From an uncultured Duncaniella sp. (lineage in GTDB: Bacteria; Bacteroidota; Bacteroidia; Bacteroidales; Muribaculaceae), in the NCBI RefSeq assembly GCF_910577345.1, contig NZ_CAJTMT010000023.1, forward strand, positions 1 to 50,304: a stretch of DNA of 50,304 bases, given 5' to 3'. Below are positions 1 to 8,384 of this stretch, piece after piece. A program made the position numbers and the translations under genes. Positions within the stretch are counted from its first letter, which is position 1, and each line of letters begins with the position of its first letter. Below the pieces are notes generated by a model. That model was not told the origin of the DNA and did no database searches. It saw only the letters and a program-made list of their open reading frames with translations.

Positions 1-235
1 CTTTATAACCCTGTGGAGAGGTGGTGAATGTAAAATTGATTACTGCCATTTGTTTTTTATCGTTTAGCAGTGAGTAACGATATTAGTTACTGGCTGAACA
101 CCCTCAATATTTGTTCTAACAAATGTTCTAACAAATTTGTGGTTGAGGGTGGAGTTAGTAACCCAGTGGCGTTAATCTCAATTAAAAAAGTCAATACCAC
201 AATTGGACTTATCTCATTGAGCACCATTCAATTAG
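1..235. other. AT-rich strip downstream of tmRNA with nested dyads
   Basis: No convincing gene is seen. The strip is clearly more AT-rich than the rest of the window. It contains an imperfect inverted repeat (86-107 against 143-162, each ending in GTTAC on the outside and the CACCCTCAA complement on the inside). Inside its loop is a 12-bp direct repeat, TGTTCTAACAAA, at 112-123 and 124-135. Because tmRNA 3' ends are common integration sites, this could be the edge of an old integrated element, but no second copy of the tmRNA end is visible. A 62-codon GTG-start frame at 70-258 runs into the tmRNA terminator and is not supported. Confidence 0.4.
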
Positions 236-270
236 AAAATCACCAACCTTTAATATAACGGTTGGTGATT
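236..270 (-). terminator. Intrinsic terminator of tmRNA
   Basis: A perfect 10-bp stem (239-248 against 260-269, ATCACCAACC with GGTTGGTGAT) closes an 11-nt loop. It lies just past the tmRNA 3' end on the minus strand and is followed there by a short T-rich stretch. Confidence 0.75.
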
Positions 271-277
271 AGTAGGG

Positions 278-674
278 GTGGAGCTGGAGGGATTTGAACC
301 CTCGTCCAAACGTGGAACTAATGAGCTTTCTACATGCTTAGTTTCTACTTGGTTTTCGAGTTGAGACAGGCAAGAAACGACCAATCTCGACCTTATCCTC
401 TAAGTTTCTCGGCGAGTCGCGAGGCTTTCGTCGCCATATTTCCGATTTAACTGCACCACCTGTTCGATCCGTCTCGGAAAAAGGACAATCGGGTGATGTC
501 TCGTCTCTGCAACTGTTGCGGAGATAAAGCTAATCTACTGTACTTCGATTAAGCAGCGAGAGCGTAGTTGTTTTCGCCATTTGAAATTTTGATGTCCCTG
601 ATTTAAGAGCGTAGCCATCATTGCTCTGCATGCTTACTCACCACCTCTACACGCTGTCAAAACCGGTCAGCCCC
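278..674 (-). ncRNA. ssrA: transfer-messenger RNA (tmRNA)
   Basis: tmRNA rescues stalled ribosomes by acting first as alanyl-tRNA and then as a short mRNA that adds a degradation tag. On the minus strand the 5' end reads GGGGCTGACCGG and pairs with the 3' acceptor end CAGCTCC. The T-arm sequence GGGTTCAAATCCC lies beside the acceptor end. The tag frame is at 549-578 and reads GENNYALAA followed by TAA, very close to Bacteroides tags. The length of about 397 nt is normal for the phylum. CCA is not clearly encoded, so the exact 3' end is uncertain by a base or two. The gene has its own promoter and terminator. Confidence 0.95.
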
Positions 675-756
675 GTAGGTTTCTGTAGTGAGGTAATCGC
701 GCCTGACAGACAAGAAATCTCTATTTCATGCCGTGCGGTATGGCGCTATTAGTCTG

Positions 757-788
757 CAAAGATAGCGCTAAATCGTAGATGATGCAAA
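757..788 (-). promoter_or_regulatory. Bacteroidetes-type promoter of tmRNA
   Basis: On the minus strand TTTG (785-788) is followed after 20 nt by TATCTTTG (757-764), matching TTTG-N19-21-TAnnTTTG. The predicted transcript starts near 751, leaving a 5' leader of about 75 nt to be removed, presumably by RNase P, before the mature 5' end at 674. Confidence 0.75.
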
Positions 789-865
789 TAATCATTTGTT
801 TTTAACTCTAATTAACTTTTGCGCGGGCGCAATTACCGTACTCCATTGACTCATATCTGTTGCGC

Positions 866-1900
866 CTACAATCCTTTCCGTGCAAGCCAGGCGAAGATGT
901 AACGGTAGAGCGGTTCGCGCACATCCTTTGCCGAGAGGACGAGATCGTGCATTCCACCTTCGACTTTCGCGCAGGTCACGTCGGGACCCAGCTCCATGCC
1001 ATATTTCTTTATGTCCTTGACATCGAGCACTCCGTCGGCGCGGTTGTGTTCGGGTGTCCAGTCCGAACCATCGACACTGGCGGAAGAATACAGCAGCAGG
1101 ACGGGAATCCTGATGTCGGCCTTGCCGTTGCGCAGGGCTTTCTGTGCGCGGGTGATGGCGCGCACCCATCCGGCAGTCACGGGTGGCGACTGGATGAATT
1201 TCCAGTCCGTGCGATATGTCCACTCTCCGTGATACTGTTTGAGCAGGCTTTCGGCGTAGGCGGTCGACATTCCTTGGCTGATTTTGAAGCTTGGCCATAT
1301 CTTCCCGAGGAGTGAGATTGCAGGAATCAGCCTCTCTTTCCAACCGAGGTTCCAATCGAGGAAGGGGCTGTTGAGGATTAGGGCCTTGATGGCTTCGGGG
1401 TGGCAGCGGCTTTCAAAGTAGGCCGATGTCAGTCCGCCGGTGGAGTGGCCGATGAGGATGATTTCGGTGATGCCCTGACGCTTCATGATGACGAGCGCGG
1501 AGTCGATGTCCTGGAAGTATGACGACATGTCGCGTATGTCAAACGGCTTGTCGCCCTTGACGAGTGAACGTCCGTAGCGGCGAAGGTCGACGGCATAGAA
1601 GTTGTAGCCGTGCTCGACGAAGCGGTCGCCCATCTCGGCTTGAAAGAAATAGTCGTTGAATCCGTGGACATAGAGCACGCCGCGGTTGACGGTCGTGCTG
1701 TCGATTCTCGGGGTGACGAGCTTGCGGATGACCGTCGAGATGACAGGCCCCGTGTAGTCGTCGGGTTGTTCGATATGGCGCATCTCGTAGCCGTCGCCGA
1801 GGATGTCGGGAACCCATCGGTCCGAAACCTGTCCGGAGAGCTGCAGTGTGATGCTAACGAGGATTAGTGCGAGAAGGGTGCGCAATGTATGTCTTTGCAT
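866..1900 (-). CDS. Secreted alpha/beta hydrolase (serine lipase or esterase type)
   Basis: The predicted protein has about 344 residues and belongs to the alpha/beta hydrolase fold (serine aminopeptidase S33/monoacylglycerol-lipase-like group). It begins with a hydrophobic signal peptide (RTLLALILVSITLQLSGQ), so it should act in the periplasm or outer membrane. The nucleophile elbow GHSTGG is clear. VLYVHGFNDYFFQ fits the oxyanion-hole region, and GGMHDLVLS near the end supplies the likely catalytic His. The frame is open 44 codons further upstream. I chose the ATG at 1900 because the signal peptide follows it directly and the upstream extension has no recognisable character. It lies downstream of rprY on the same strand with a 186-bp spacer that contains a GC-rich hairpin (1990-2028). 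Substrate unknown. Confidence 0.8.
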   Translation of the reverse strand: MQRHTLRTLLALILVSITLQLSGQVSDRWVPDILGDGYEMRHIEQPDDYTGPVISTVIRKLVTPRIDSTTVNRGVLYVHGFNDYFFQAEMGDRFVEHGYNFYAVDLRRYGRSLVKGDKPFDIRDMSSYFQDIDSALVIMKRQGITEIILIGHSTGGLTSAYFESRCHPEAIKALILNSPFLDWNLGWKERLIPAISLLGKIWPSFKISQGMSTAYAESLLKQYHGEWTYRTDWKFIQSPPVTAGWVRAITRAQKALRNGKADIRIPVLLLYSSASVDGSDWTPEHNRADGVLDVKDIKKYGMELGPDVTCAKVEGGMHDLVLSAKDVREPLYRYIFAWLARKGL

Positions 1901-2086
1901 AGGAGATTCTGTAAGTGTGTAGTGCATTCGGAGGCCGTCGGCATTTTTTCGAGGGATATTTCCTCTACCGGCTTGGTGGATACAAATTGCCGGCCCGGCG
2001 CCTGTCTGAGCAGGAGGCATCGGGCCGGTCAAAATTGTGGGGTTTGTGTGTATGAATTCTTACGGGGTTGACGGGTCGCTTGTCGG

Positions 2087-2794
2087 TTAGTTCGACGATT
2101 CAAGTTCCGGGGCGATGAGCTTGTAGCCCTTGCCGTGGATGTTGATGATCTCGATCGAGGGGTCGTCTTTGAGGTGCTTGCGGAGCTTGGTGATATAGAC
2201 GTCCATCGAGCGGGCGTTGAAGTAATTGTCGTCGATCCAGATTGTCTTGAGCGCGAAATTGCGTTCGAGGATTTCGTTGACGTGGGCGCAGAGGAGGCTC
2301 AGGAGTTCCGATTCCTTGGTTGTGAGCTTGGTCACCTTGTCGTCGATAAGCAGCACCTGCTTCTGGGTATCGAAGGTGAACTTGCCGATCTTGTACATTG
2401 TGATTTCCTTGCCTTTCTTGCCCTTCACGCGGCGGAGGATGGCTTCGATACGGAACACGAGTTCCTCCATCGAGAACGGTTTGGTGATGTAGTCATCCGC
2501 ACCGATTTTGAATCCTTCGAGAATGTCTTCCTTGAGCGATTTGGCTGTGAGGAAGATGATGGGCACTTCCGAGTTTACGGTTCTTATTTCCTGAGCGAGT
2601 GCGAAACCGTCTTTTTTGGGCATCATCACATCAAGGACGCAGAGATCATATTTCCCCTTGAGAAATGCTTTGTAGCCGCTTTCCCCGTCGGCGAAGAGAT
2701 CGGCGTTGAAACCTTTGGCCTGAAGATACTCGCGGAGGAGCATACCGAGGTTCTCGTCGTCTTCGCAAAGTAGTATGCGCAAACGTTCTTCCAT
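2087..2794 (-). CDS. rprY: OmpR-family response regulator RprY
   Basis: This 235-residue response regulator has an N-terminal receiver domain (about 5-120) with the phospho-acceptor Asp in LCVLDVMMPKKDG and the conserved Lys in ITKPF. A C-terminal OmpR/PhoB winged-helix DNA-binding domain follows (about 135-228, ending in IHGKGYKL). The near-verbatim start RILLCEDDENLGMLLREYLQ matches Bacteroides RprY as I remember it. In Bacteroides the RprXY pair has been linked to tetracycline phenotypes, stress response and sodium pumping. It follows rprX with a 6-bp gap, so the two are almost certainly co-transcribed. The spacer and the end of rprX contain heptamer-like AGTTTTT repeats. Confidence 0.9.
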   Translation of the reverse strand: MEERLRILLCEDDENLGMLLREYLQAKGFNADLFADGESGYKAFLKGKYDLCVLDVMMPKKDGFALAQEIRTVNSEVPIIFLTAKSLKEDILEGFKIGADDYITKPFSMEELVFRIEAILRRVKGKKGKEITMYKIGKFTFDTQKQVLLIDDKVTKLTTKESELLSLLCAHVNEILERNFALKTIWIDDNYFNARSMDVYITKLRKHLKDDPSIEIINIHGKGYKLIAPELESSN

Positions 2795-2800
2795 AGTTCT

Positions 2801-4297
2801 TTAGTTTTTAGTTATTGGTAATGTTATTATAAATTTTGTTCCTACATTAAGTTCGCTGTCGACACTAATTTCGCCTCCGAGTTCGCCCACCATTTTCTTG
2901 ACGTAGGCCAGACCGAGGCCGAAGCCTTTCACGTCGTGGCGGTTGCCGGTGGAGACACGGTAGAACTTCTCGAAAATCTTTTTCAGGTCCTCGCGTTTCA
3001 TGCCGATGCCGTTGTCGCCGATGGTGACGGCTATCTTCTCGACACCGTGGGCGCTGACGTTGCGTGTGCTCACCGTGAGCTTCAACGGTTCCTCCTCGCG
3101 GCGATACTTGACAGCATTGTCGAGAAGGTTGAAGATGACGTTGGTGAAGTGCATCTCGTCGACATTGACGGTAGAGTCTTCTGCATCAAGGACGGCCTCG
3201 ATCTTTCCGCCATACTTCTCGACCTTAAGCTTGAAAGTCGAGGTGATGTTGGCGATGAGCACGTTGGCGTCTACATGCTGCAGGCGGAGGGTGGCTTTCT
3301 GACGTTCGAACATCGACATCTGAAGCACTTTCTCGACCTGGAAGCGCAGGCGCTTGGTTTCGTCGTTGATGACGGTCGATATGTGTGACAGCATGGCCGG
3401 TGATTTCAGGACTGCACCGTCGTTGAGCATCTGGGCTGCAAGCGAGATGGTCGAGATGGGGGTCTTGAATTCATGAGTCATGTTGTTGATGAAGTCATTT
3501 TTCATCTCTGTGAGCTTCTTCTGGCGGAAGGCGAGGATGATGGTGCAGAGGAAGGTCACGAGCAGGATGAAGGTGAAGATAAACGAGGGTATCATGAAGC
3601 GTATCGACCCGAAGATATAGTCGCTCTTGGTCGGGAAATAGACCTTCAGGTAATACATCTTGTTTTTCGGATCGTTGGGGAAGAGCGTCTGGATGAACAT
3701 TGAGTTCTCGTCGCTCAGTGTCGGGTGATAACCTTCCGAGCGATAGACGATTCCGCCGACGCGGTTGACAACGGCGAATTCAAACGGCAGGGTCAATCCG
3801 TTGTTGTCGAGCTCCGAGCGTAGGTAGCTGCGCACTTCGGCTGAGTCGGCACGTTCGCTTATCGGGCGGTTGCTCGACTGGGTGATGATGCTGAAGATGA
3901 CTTCGTCGAGCAGTCCCTTCTGATAGAGATACTTGCCGCGCATGATTTCGCGCATTGAGCTGTTGCTCTTGGGTTTGTCGACGCTTCCTTTGAGAGTTAG
4001 GTCGTAGTTGGTGCCGTCGGAGGTGGTGAAGTTGTAGTTCATGTCAACTGTTCCGTCGGCATTTGTGCGTGGGATGAACTGGGTGTCCATCGTGGCCATA
4101 TCCTCTTCGAGAAAATGCTTTGTCTCGTCCTGCTCCAGCCGGGTGCTGACAGCGTAGAGAGAGCGTTTCACTCCCTCGGCAAACTGGTCGTCACGCATCT
4201 TCTTCATGTTGTTCATATACATTATCTGTATATAAAGCAGTCCTATGAATGTGAGTGCCATTATTATGGTAAGGAACCAGATAGTTGACTTTTTCAT
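2801..4297 (-). CDS. rprX: Membrane histidine kinase RprX
   Basis: This 498-residue sensor kinase has one transmembrane helix at about 6-28, a periplasmic sensor region of about 200 residues, and a second helix at about 233-256. A HisKA dimerisation domain with the phospho-accepting His in NNMTHEFKTP follows. The HATPase domain shows the N-box (NLLDNAVKY), the G1 box (DNGIGM), the F-box (KFYRV) and the G2 box (GFGLGL). It is the first gene of the rprX-rprY operon. The cognate regulator is encoded directly downstream. The stimulus cannot be read from the sequence. Confidence 0.88.
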   Translation of the reverse strand: MKKSTIWFLTIIMALTFIGLLYIQIMYMNNMKKMRDDQFAEGVKRSLYAVSTRLEQDETKHFLEEDMATMDTQFIPRTNADGTVDMNYNFTTSDGTNYDLTLKGSVDKPKSNSSMREIMRGKYLYQKGLLDEVIFSIITQSSNRPISERADSAEVRSYLRSELDNNGLTLPFEFAVVNRVGGIVYRSEGYHPTLSDENSMFIQTLFPNDPKNKMYYLKVYFPTKSDYIFGSIRFMIPSFIFTFILLVTFLCTIILAFRQKKLTEMKNDFINNMTHEFKTPISTISLAAQMLNDGAVLKSPAMLSHISTVINDETKRLRFQVEKVLQMSMFERQKATLRLQHVDANVLIANITSTFKLKVEKYGGKIEAVLDAEDSTVNVDEMHFTNVIFNLLDNAVKYRREEEPLKLTVSTRNVSAHGVEKIAVTIGDNGIGMKREDLKKIFEKFYRVSTGNRHDVKGFGLGLAYVKKMVGELGGEISVDSELNVGTKFIITLPITKN

Positions 4298-4708
4298 TCT
4301 CTCTTTTGTAAGTATATCGTGCGTCCCCTTTCAGGGGGTAGCGCCATGAACTTTGTGTGGATATTTAATATGTTAACAATTGCAATGTATAATTGTTGTA
4401 AAATTTTTCAAACAAGTTTCAATCGCGTTAACATTTTGCGTCAAAATTAACATAAAAATGTGAATAATCCAACGGGTTTTCCCACATAGTTGACATTATT
4501 ATATTTAAAACCGTCCTTTTAACTATTTATAATACTTGAAGTTGTGATAATTTTAAGTAAAAAGCCCTGTAGTGGCGAAGACGAACCAAATTTTGTGGGT
4601 GAGCGTTGTTTTATATGGCGGCCGGGATGGAGGCGCCGACAATCCAACGCGTCTTTCCCGGCCAAACTGTGATAAACACATAAACTACTAAAAAACATAA
4701 TACCAATT
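4298..4708. promoter_or_regulatory. Divergent intergenic region between rprX and ahpC
   Basis: This 411-bp AT-rich region must hold the promoters for rprX (minus) and ahpC (plus). For rprX, the minus strand reads GTTG (4470-4473), 20 nt, then TAATTTTG (4442-4449). That is a good -7 box with a three-of-four -33 box, and it predicts a leader of about 140 nt. I found no exact TAnnTTTG box for ahpC on the plus strand. A peroxide-type activator would allow a weak core promoter, but no operator was identified. Confidence 0.4.
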
Positions 4709-5275
4709 ATGCAGACAATCATCAATCAGGAAATCCCCCAGTTTTCCGTCGAAGCATTTGTCGACGGTGATTTTAAAAAAGTGACCGATGCTGACCTCAA
4801 AGGCAAATGGTCAATCCTCTTCTTCTATCCTGCGGACTTTACTTTCGTATGTCCTACCGAATTGGTCGATATGGCCGAGAACTACGATAAGTTCAAGGAA
4901 CTTGGAGCCGAGGTCTACAGTGTAAGCACCGACAGCCAGTTCACCCACAAGGCATGGCACGATGCCAGCGATTCAATTAAGAAGGTTAAATTCCCTATGC
5001 TGGCTGATAAGACCGGTGTTCTTTCGGAATATTTCGGAGTGCTGAACCCTGACGATTTCATGTCGTACAGAGGCACCTTCGTCATCAATCCCGAGGGTAA
5101 GATTAAGATTGCTGAGGTTCAGGACAACGGTATCGGCCGTAACGCCGAAGAGCTTCTCCGTAAGCTTGAGGCCGCACAGTTCGTAGCCCAGCACGGCGAT
5201 CAGGTTTGCCCGGCCCGTTGGAAACCCGGTAAAGAAACCCTTAAGCCCGGTATTGATCTTGTAGGTAAGATCTAA
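4709..5275 (+). CDS. ahpC: Alkyl hydroperoxide reductase subunit C (typical 2-Cys peroxiredoxin)
   Basis: This 188-residue cytoplasmic peroxiredoxin reduces hydrogen peroxide and organic hydroperoxides. The peroxidatic Cys is in the signature YPADFTFVCPTEL (about residue 48) and the resolving Cys is in GDQVCPARW (about residue 168). Length and both cysteines match the AhpC subgroup. The reductase partner ahpF is not in the window: the next stretch is an 800-bp gene-free region beginning with a strong terminator. The recycling partner must therefore be encoded elsewhere, or the gene is followed by a rearrangement. Confidence 0.95.
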   Translation: MQTIINQEIPQFSVEAFVDGDFKKVTDADLKGKWSILFFYPADFTFVCPTELVDMAENYDKFKELGAEVYSVSTDSQFTHKAWHDASDSIKKVKFPMLADKTGVLSEYFGVLNPDDFMSYRGTFVINPEGKIKIAEVQDNGIGRNAEELLRKLEAAQFVAQHGDQVCPARWKPGKETLKPGIDLVGKI

Positions 5276-5375
5276 TTATATTGCTTGTAGATAAGATTTA
5301 ATCATCTTGTCGGTAAGATCCAATCACAGGAATATTGGTTAGGGGATTGAATTAATCCCGCTCAAAAGATTATTG

Positions 5376-5418
5376 GCCAAGGAAGATGAGTCTTAGACTC
5401 ATCTTCCTTGGCTTTTGG
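5376..5418 (+). terminator. Intrinsic terminator of ahpC
   Basis: A perfect 17-bp stem (5376-5392 against 5396-5412) with a 3-nt loop is followed by a T-rich run. It lies 100 bp after the ahpC stop codon. Confidence 0.85.
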
Positions 5419-5450
5419 TGTTTTTTATCCGGACGTATTGTTGCAATCGC

Positions 5451-5614
5451 AATATAGTAGGGATGAGTGGTGGATATATGATGGGGTGTATAGATAGGGG
5501 AGTAGTATGATGGGTAGTATAGAGATGGTGCGGGGAGGGAGTGTGGTGAGGAGGTGGAGGTATGATGAGGAGAGGATGAGGAATGCGGGTTGGATAGGTA
5601 GATGAATAGGGTAG
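5451..5614. repeat. C-depleted G/A/T low-complexity tract
   Basis: Over these 164 bases the plus strand contains only two C residues and is full of GGTG, GATG, GGGG and TATG words. It lies between the ahpC terminator and the palindrome cluster. There is no exact unit, so it is low complexity rather than a clean tandem array. Translations of it on the minus strand (Pro/His/Ser/Ile-rich) look like artefacts of composition. Confidence 0.8.
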
Positions 5615-5615
5615 C

Positions 5616-5858
5616 GGGTGTCCGCAGGACACCGATTTTTCCGTAACCCGGTACATCGAGCGCAGCGAAGATGTGCCGGGAATGGAATAAAACAAGAGCG
5701 TTGATGTCCGGAGGACATCGATTTACGGCGCGAATCTTTTCAGACCGGTAAATCGGTGTCCTACGGACACCATTTTTATTAGCAGGCCATCTGCCCGGCA
5801 CATCGTCGCTGCGCTCGATGTACCGGGTTACGGAGAAATCGGTGTCCTGCGGACACCC
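5616..5858. repeat. REP-like palindrome cluster: nested inverted repeats
   Basis: Outer arms 5616-5680 and 5794-5858 are 65-bp inverted copies with about two differences. Inner arms 5703-5726 and 5748-5771 are 24-bp inverted copies. Both arm types carry the palindrome GTGTCCGCAGGACAC or a close variant followed by CGATTT, so the motif occurs four times. The outer arms also carry a second palindrome built from CCGGTACATCGAGCGCAGCG. This resembles the bacterial REP/BIME style of repetitive extragenic palindromes. No transposase is adjacent. Confidence 0.8.
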
Positions 5859-6078
5859 GCTGATATTTGCGGATCTCGTTCAGGGATATCGGTGTACATC
5901 GGAGCACATTGGAGCACCGCGGAGCTGTGACAGCTATTTGCATTGTATGTCTGTTCCTTCGGTTCGGGATATTCAAAATCATATCCTTCTGTTACTTCTG
6001 TATCCCTTTTGTTCTTTTGTATCTCTTCCCAGACAGATTATCTCTTCCCGGACAGGTTTTTCTCTTTTGTATCTCTTC
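5859..6078. other. Gene-free pyrimidine-rich strip downstream of kup
   Basis: No gene is supported. From about 5990 the plus strand is rich in TCTCTTCC, TTTTGTATCTCTTC and GACAGRTT words repeated with variation, and the pattern runs up to the end of kup. No clear kup terminator is seen. Confidence 0.5.
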
Positions 6079-8082
6079 TCAGGCAGTTGTTTCTGTATCC
6101 GCTCGCTCAGACATGATTTCCTCCGATTCGATGCGCTTGATGCGGCGGGGGGAGCGGGTGTTGATGATGAGGGGGACGGTCTCGACTTTCAGTGTGCTCG
6201 TGTCAAGTCCGAAAGCCTTCCCGGCGCTGAGCTCCATCTTGCGCAGGATTGCGTGGAGATTCATCAGTATCCGATCCGAGCCGTTGCATTGACTCGACGG
6301 CGAGAATATCCTGTGGATGATGATGAAGCGGAAATCACCGGCGATTCCATGTGACTGCAGTGACGGATAGGTGCTTGTCAGGTCAATCAGGCCCTCTCCG
6401 ACCATATCCTCGATGGCCTGACGGAGATAGACACTTAGCTGAGGCTCCACTCTGAATCCAAGACGGAAATTGAGGCTCGTGAGCGTTCCGGGGATGATTA
6501 TCTGACGCTCATATTCGAGAGTGTCGGGGCTATCGGTGAACTCCACACGCATGATCCAGTAGTGGTCGGAGCGTTTGGGCTGCTTGTTGATTATGGAGTA
6601 GATGAGCTTTGACTCGACCTCGTCGGCTTTCGGCGAACGGCTGAGATAGACAACGTTGGATGAATACTTCGGTATCTCACGGTCATTCTTGATGTCGGTG
6701 ATGATGTCGGTGTATTGGCTGAATGGGCGGTATTCGATGAACTTGCGTCGTATGACTGTGGCTCTCCGCCATACGAGCATCACTGCACATACGAGTCCTG
6801 CAATAAGAAGCGTGAACCATCCGCCGTGGACAAACTTGAACATGTTGGCGACGAAAAACGCACCTTCAATCAGTGTGAAAGTCACCGTGAAGAGCCCGAC
6901 TGTCCAGGGCTTTGCACCGCGATGGCGGAGATAGAGCGCAAGAAGCACCGTCGTCATGAGCATGGTGATTGTGATTGCCAGTCCGTAGGCAGCCTCCATG
7001 TGGCCGGAAGTGCGGAAAAGCAGGACGGTGAGCAGGCAGCCGATGTAGAGGAAACAGTTGACCATCGGGATATAGAGCTGTCCTTTGAGTGTCGATGGGT
7101 ACTTGATGCGCAGTCGTGGCCAGAAATCAAGGCTCATGGCCTCGCTGAAAATCGTGAACGAACCGCTCAGCAGCGCTTGGCTTGCAATGATTGCCGCTCC
7201 GGTACTCATAACGATTCCCGCTGGGAGGAACCATCCGGGCATCACTCCGTAGAATGGGTTGACAGTGTCGGAAAAGCTGCTGCCTTGTGCGATTATCCAT
7301 GCTCCCTGTCCGAGATAGTTGAGGATGAGCATGAGTTTCACGAACAGCCAACTGTAGGTGATGTTCAGGCGGCCGCAGTGACCCATGTCCGAATAAAGGG
7401 CCTCGGCTCCGGTGGTGCAGAGGAAGACTGCGCCGAGTATGAGGAACCATCCGGGATAGTCGATGAGCAGGCGGACTGCATACCAGGGATTGAACGCTTT
7501 CATTATCGCCCAGTGGTCGGCAAGATGAGCGGTTCCGAGTATTCCGAGCATCAGGAACCATGCAAGCATGAATGGGCCGAAGAATTTTCCGATGGCCTTT
7601 GTGCCGAGTGGCTGGACAAGGAAGATTGCCGAGATGATGACCACCACAATCGGCAGGACGGGTGCCGTGGGGTTGAGGTCGCGGAGGCCTTCGATGGCAG
7701 AGGTGACGGTCATGGCCGGTGTTATCACTCCGTCGGCGATGAGTGCGCTTGCACCGATTGCGGCGAGGACATAAATCCAATGCTTTTTCAGGCCTTTGAT
7801 GAGGGAGTAGAGGGCAAGGATGCCACCTTCGCCCTTGTTGTCGGCCCGCAGTGCGATGACGACGTATTTAAGCGTTGTCTGCAAGGTGAGTGTCCATATC
7901 ACGCATGACACGGCTCCGATGACATAGTCGGGGTCAAATTGAGGGTTCACACCAATTATGGCCTTCATCACATAGAGTGGTGAGGTGCCGATGTCGCCGA
8001 ATACGATGCCTATGGTCACAAGGAGGGCCGCCATTGTGACTTTGTGGATATGGGGTGACGAAGTTTGTGCTGATGACTGCAT
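6079..8082 (-). CDS. kup: KUP-family potassium uptake protein
   Basis: This protein of about 667 residues is a KUP/HAK/KT potassium:proton symporter of the inner membrane. The family signature GDIGTSPLYVMKAI is near the N-terminus, followed by about 12 hydrophobic segments (to roughly residue 440). A cytoplasmic C-terminal region of about 220 residues contains the KUP C-terminal domain. The frame is open 17 codons upstream of the start used here. I prefer the ATG at 8082 because the conserved region begins about 20 residues after it. It is transcribed away from uvrB. A -7 box (TAACTTTG) lies at 8267-8274, without a good -33 box. Confidence 0.93.
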   Translation of the reverse strand: MQSSAQTSSPHIHKVTMAALLVTIGIVFGDIGTSPLYVMKAIIGVNPQFDPDYVIGAVSCVIWTLTLQTTLKYVVIALRADNKGEGGILALYSLIKGLKKHWIYVLAAIGASALIADGVITPAMTVTSAIEGLRDLNPTAPVLPIVVVIISAIFLVQPLGTKAIGKFFGPFMLAWFLMLGILGTAHLADHWAIMKAFNPWYAVRLLIDYPGWFLILGAVFLCTTGAEALYSDMGHCGRLNITYSWLFVKLMLILNYLGQGAWIIAQGSSFSDTVNPFYGVMPGWFLPAGIVMSTGAAIIASQALLSGSFTIFSEAMSLDFWPRLRIKYPSTLKGQLYIPMVNCFLYIGCLLTVLLFRTSGHMEAAYGLAITITMLMTTVLLALYLRHRGAKPWTVGLFTVTFTLIEGAFFVANMFKFVHGGWFTLLIAGLVCAVMLVWRRATVIRRKFIEYRPFSQYTDIITDIKNDREIPKYSSNVVYLSRSPKADEVESKLIYSIINKQPKRSDHYWIMRVEFTDSPDTLEYERQIIIPGTLTSLNFRLGFRVEPQLSVYLRQAIEDMVGEGLIDLTSTYPSLQSHGIAGDFRFIIIHRIFSPSSQCNGSDRILMNLHAILRKMELSAGKAFGLDTSTLKVETVPLIINTRSPRRIKRIESEEIMSERADTETTA

Positions 8083-8384
8083 AATGATGGTGAATAATCG
8101 GTAAATTATCCTTATATAACCATCGGCTTGCATGATTTGTTCTGGTCTGCTCCTTGGAGTGGAGATTTTCGCTGTCGGTTCTGATTTCTGGCATGGTGAG
8201 GAGGGTTTGGAGGGTGAATGATTTCAGATTGTTTTCAAGGGGAATTGGGGGATTGTGTTGATGTTGCAAAGTTACGGCGTGAAAGTCGCGAAATGGTGCG
8301 ATAATGCAAACGCCATCTTAAAATTTTTGAAATGAGAAAACTGTCTGTTGGAGATTACGGTATATTTTCGTAATTTTGTAAGTT
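8083..8384. promoter_or_regulatory. Divergent kup/uvrB intergenic region
   Basis: No gene is supported. The minus strand has TAACTTTG at 8267-8274 as the likely kup -7 box. The plus strand has TAATTTTG at 8371-8378, with GTTG 20 nt upstream (8347-8350), as the likely uvrB promoter. The uvrB box ends only 6 nt before its ATG. Confidence 0.45.

Noticed and set aside
70..258. 62-codon GTG-start frame beside tmRNA
   Set aside because: It runs into the tmRNA terminator, has no family resemblance and lies across repeats.
1882..2032. N-terminal extension of the alpha/beta hydrolase
   Set aside because: The extra 44 residues precede a normal signal peptide and overlap a GC-rich hairpin, so the internal ATG at 1900 is preferred.
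5399..5801. Pro/His/Ser-rich minus-strand frames
   Set aside because: They only reflect the C-depleted tract and palindromes; several overlapping frames look alike.
6715..7908. 397-codon plus-strand frame opposite kup
   Set aside because: Kup on the other strand is unmistakable; this frame is Glu/Cys/His-rich antisense with no domain.
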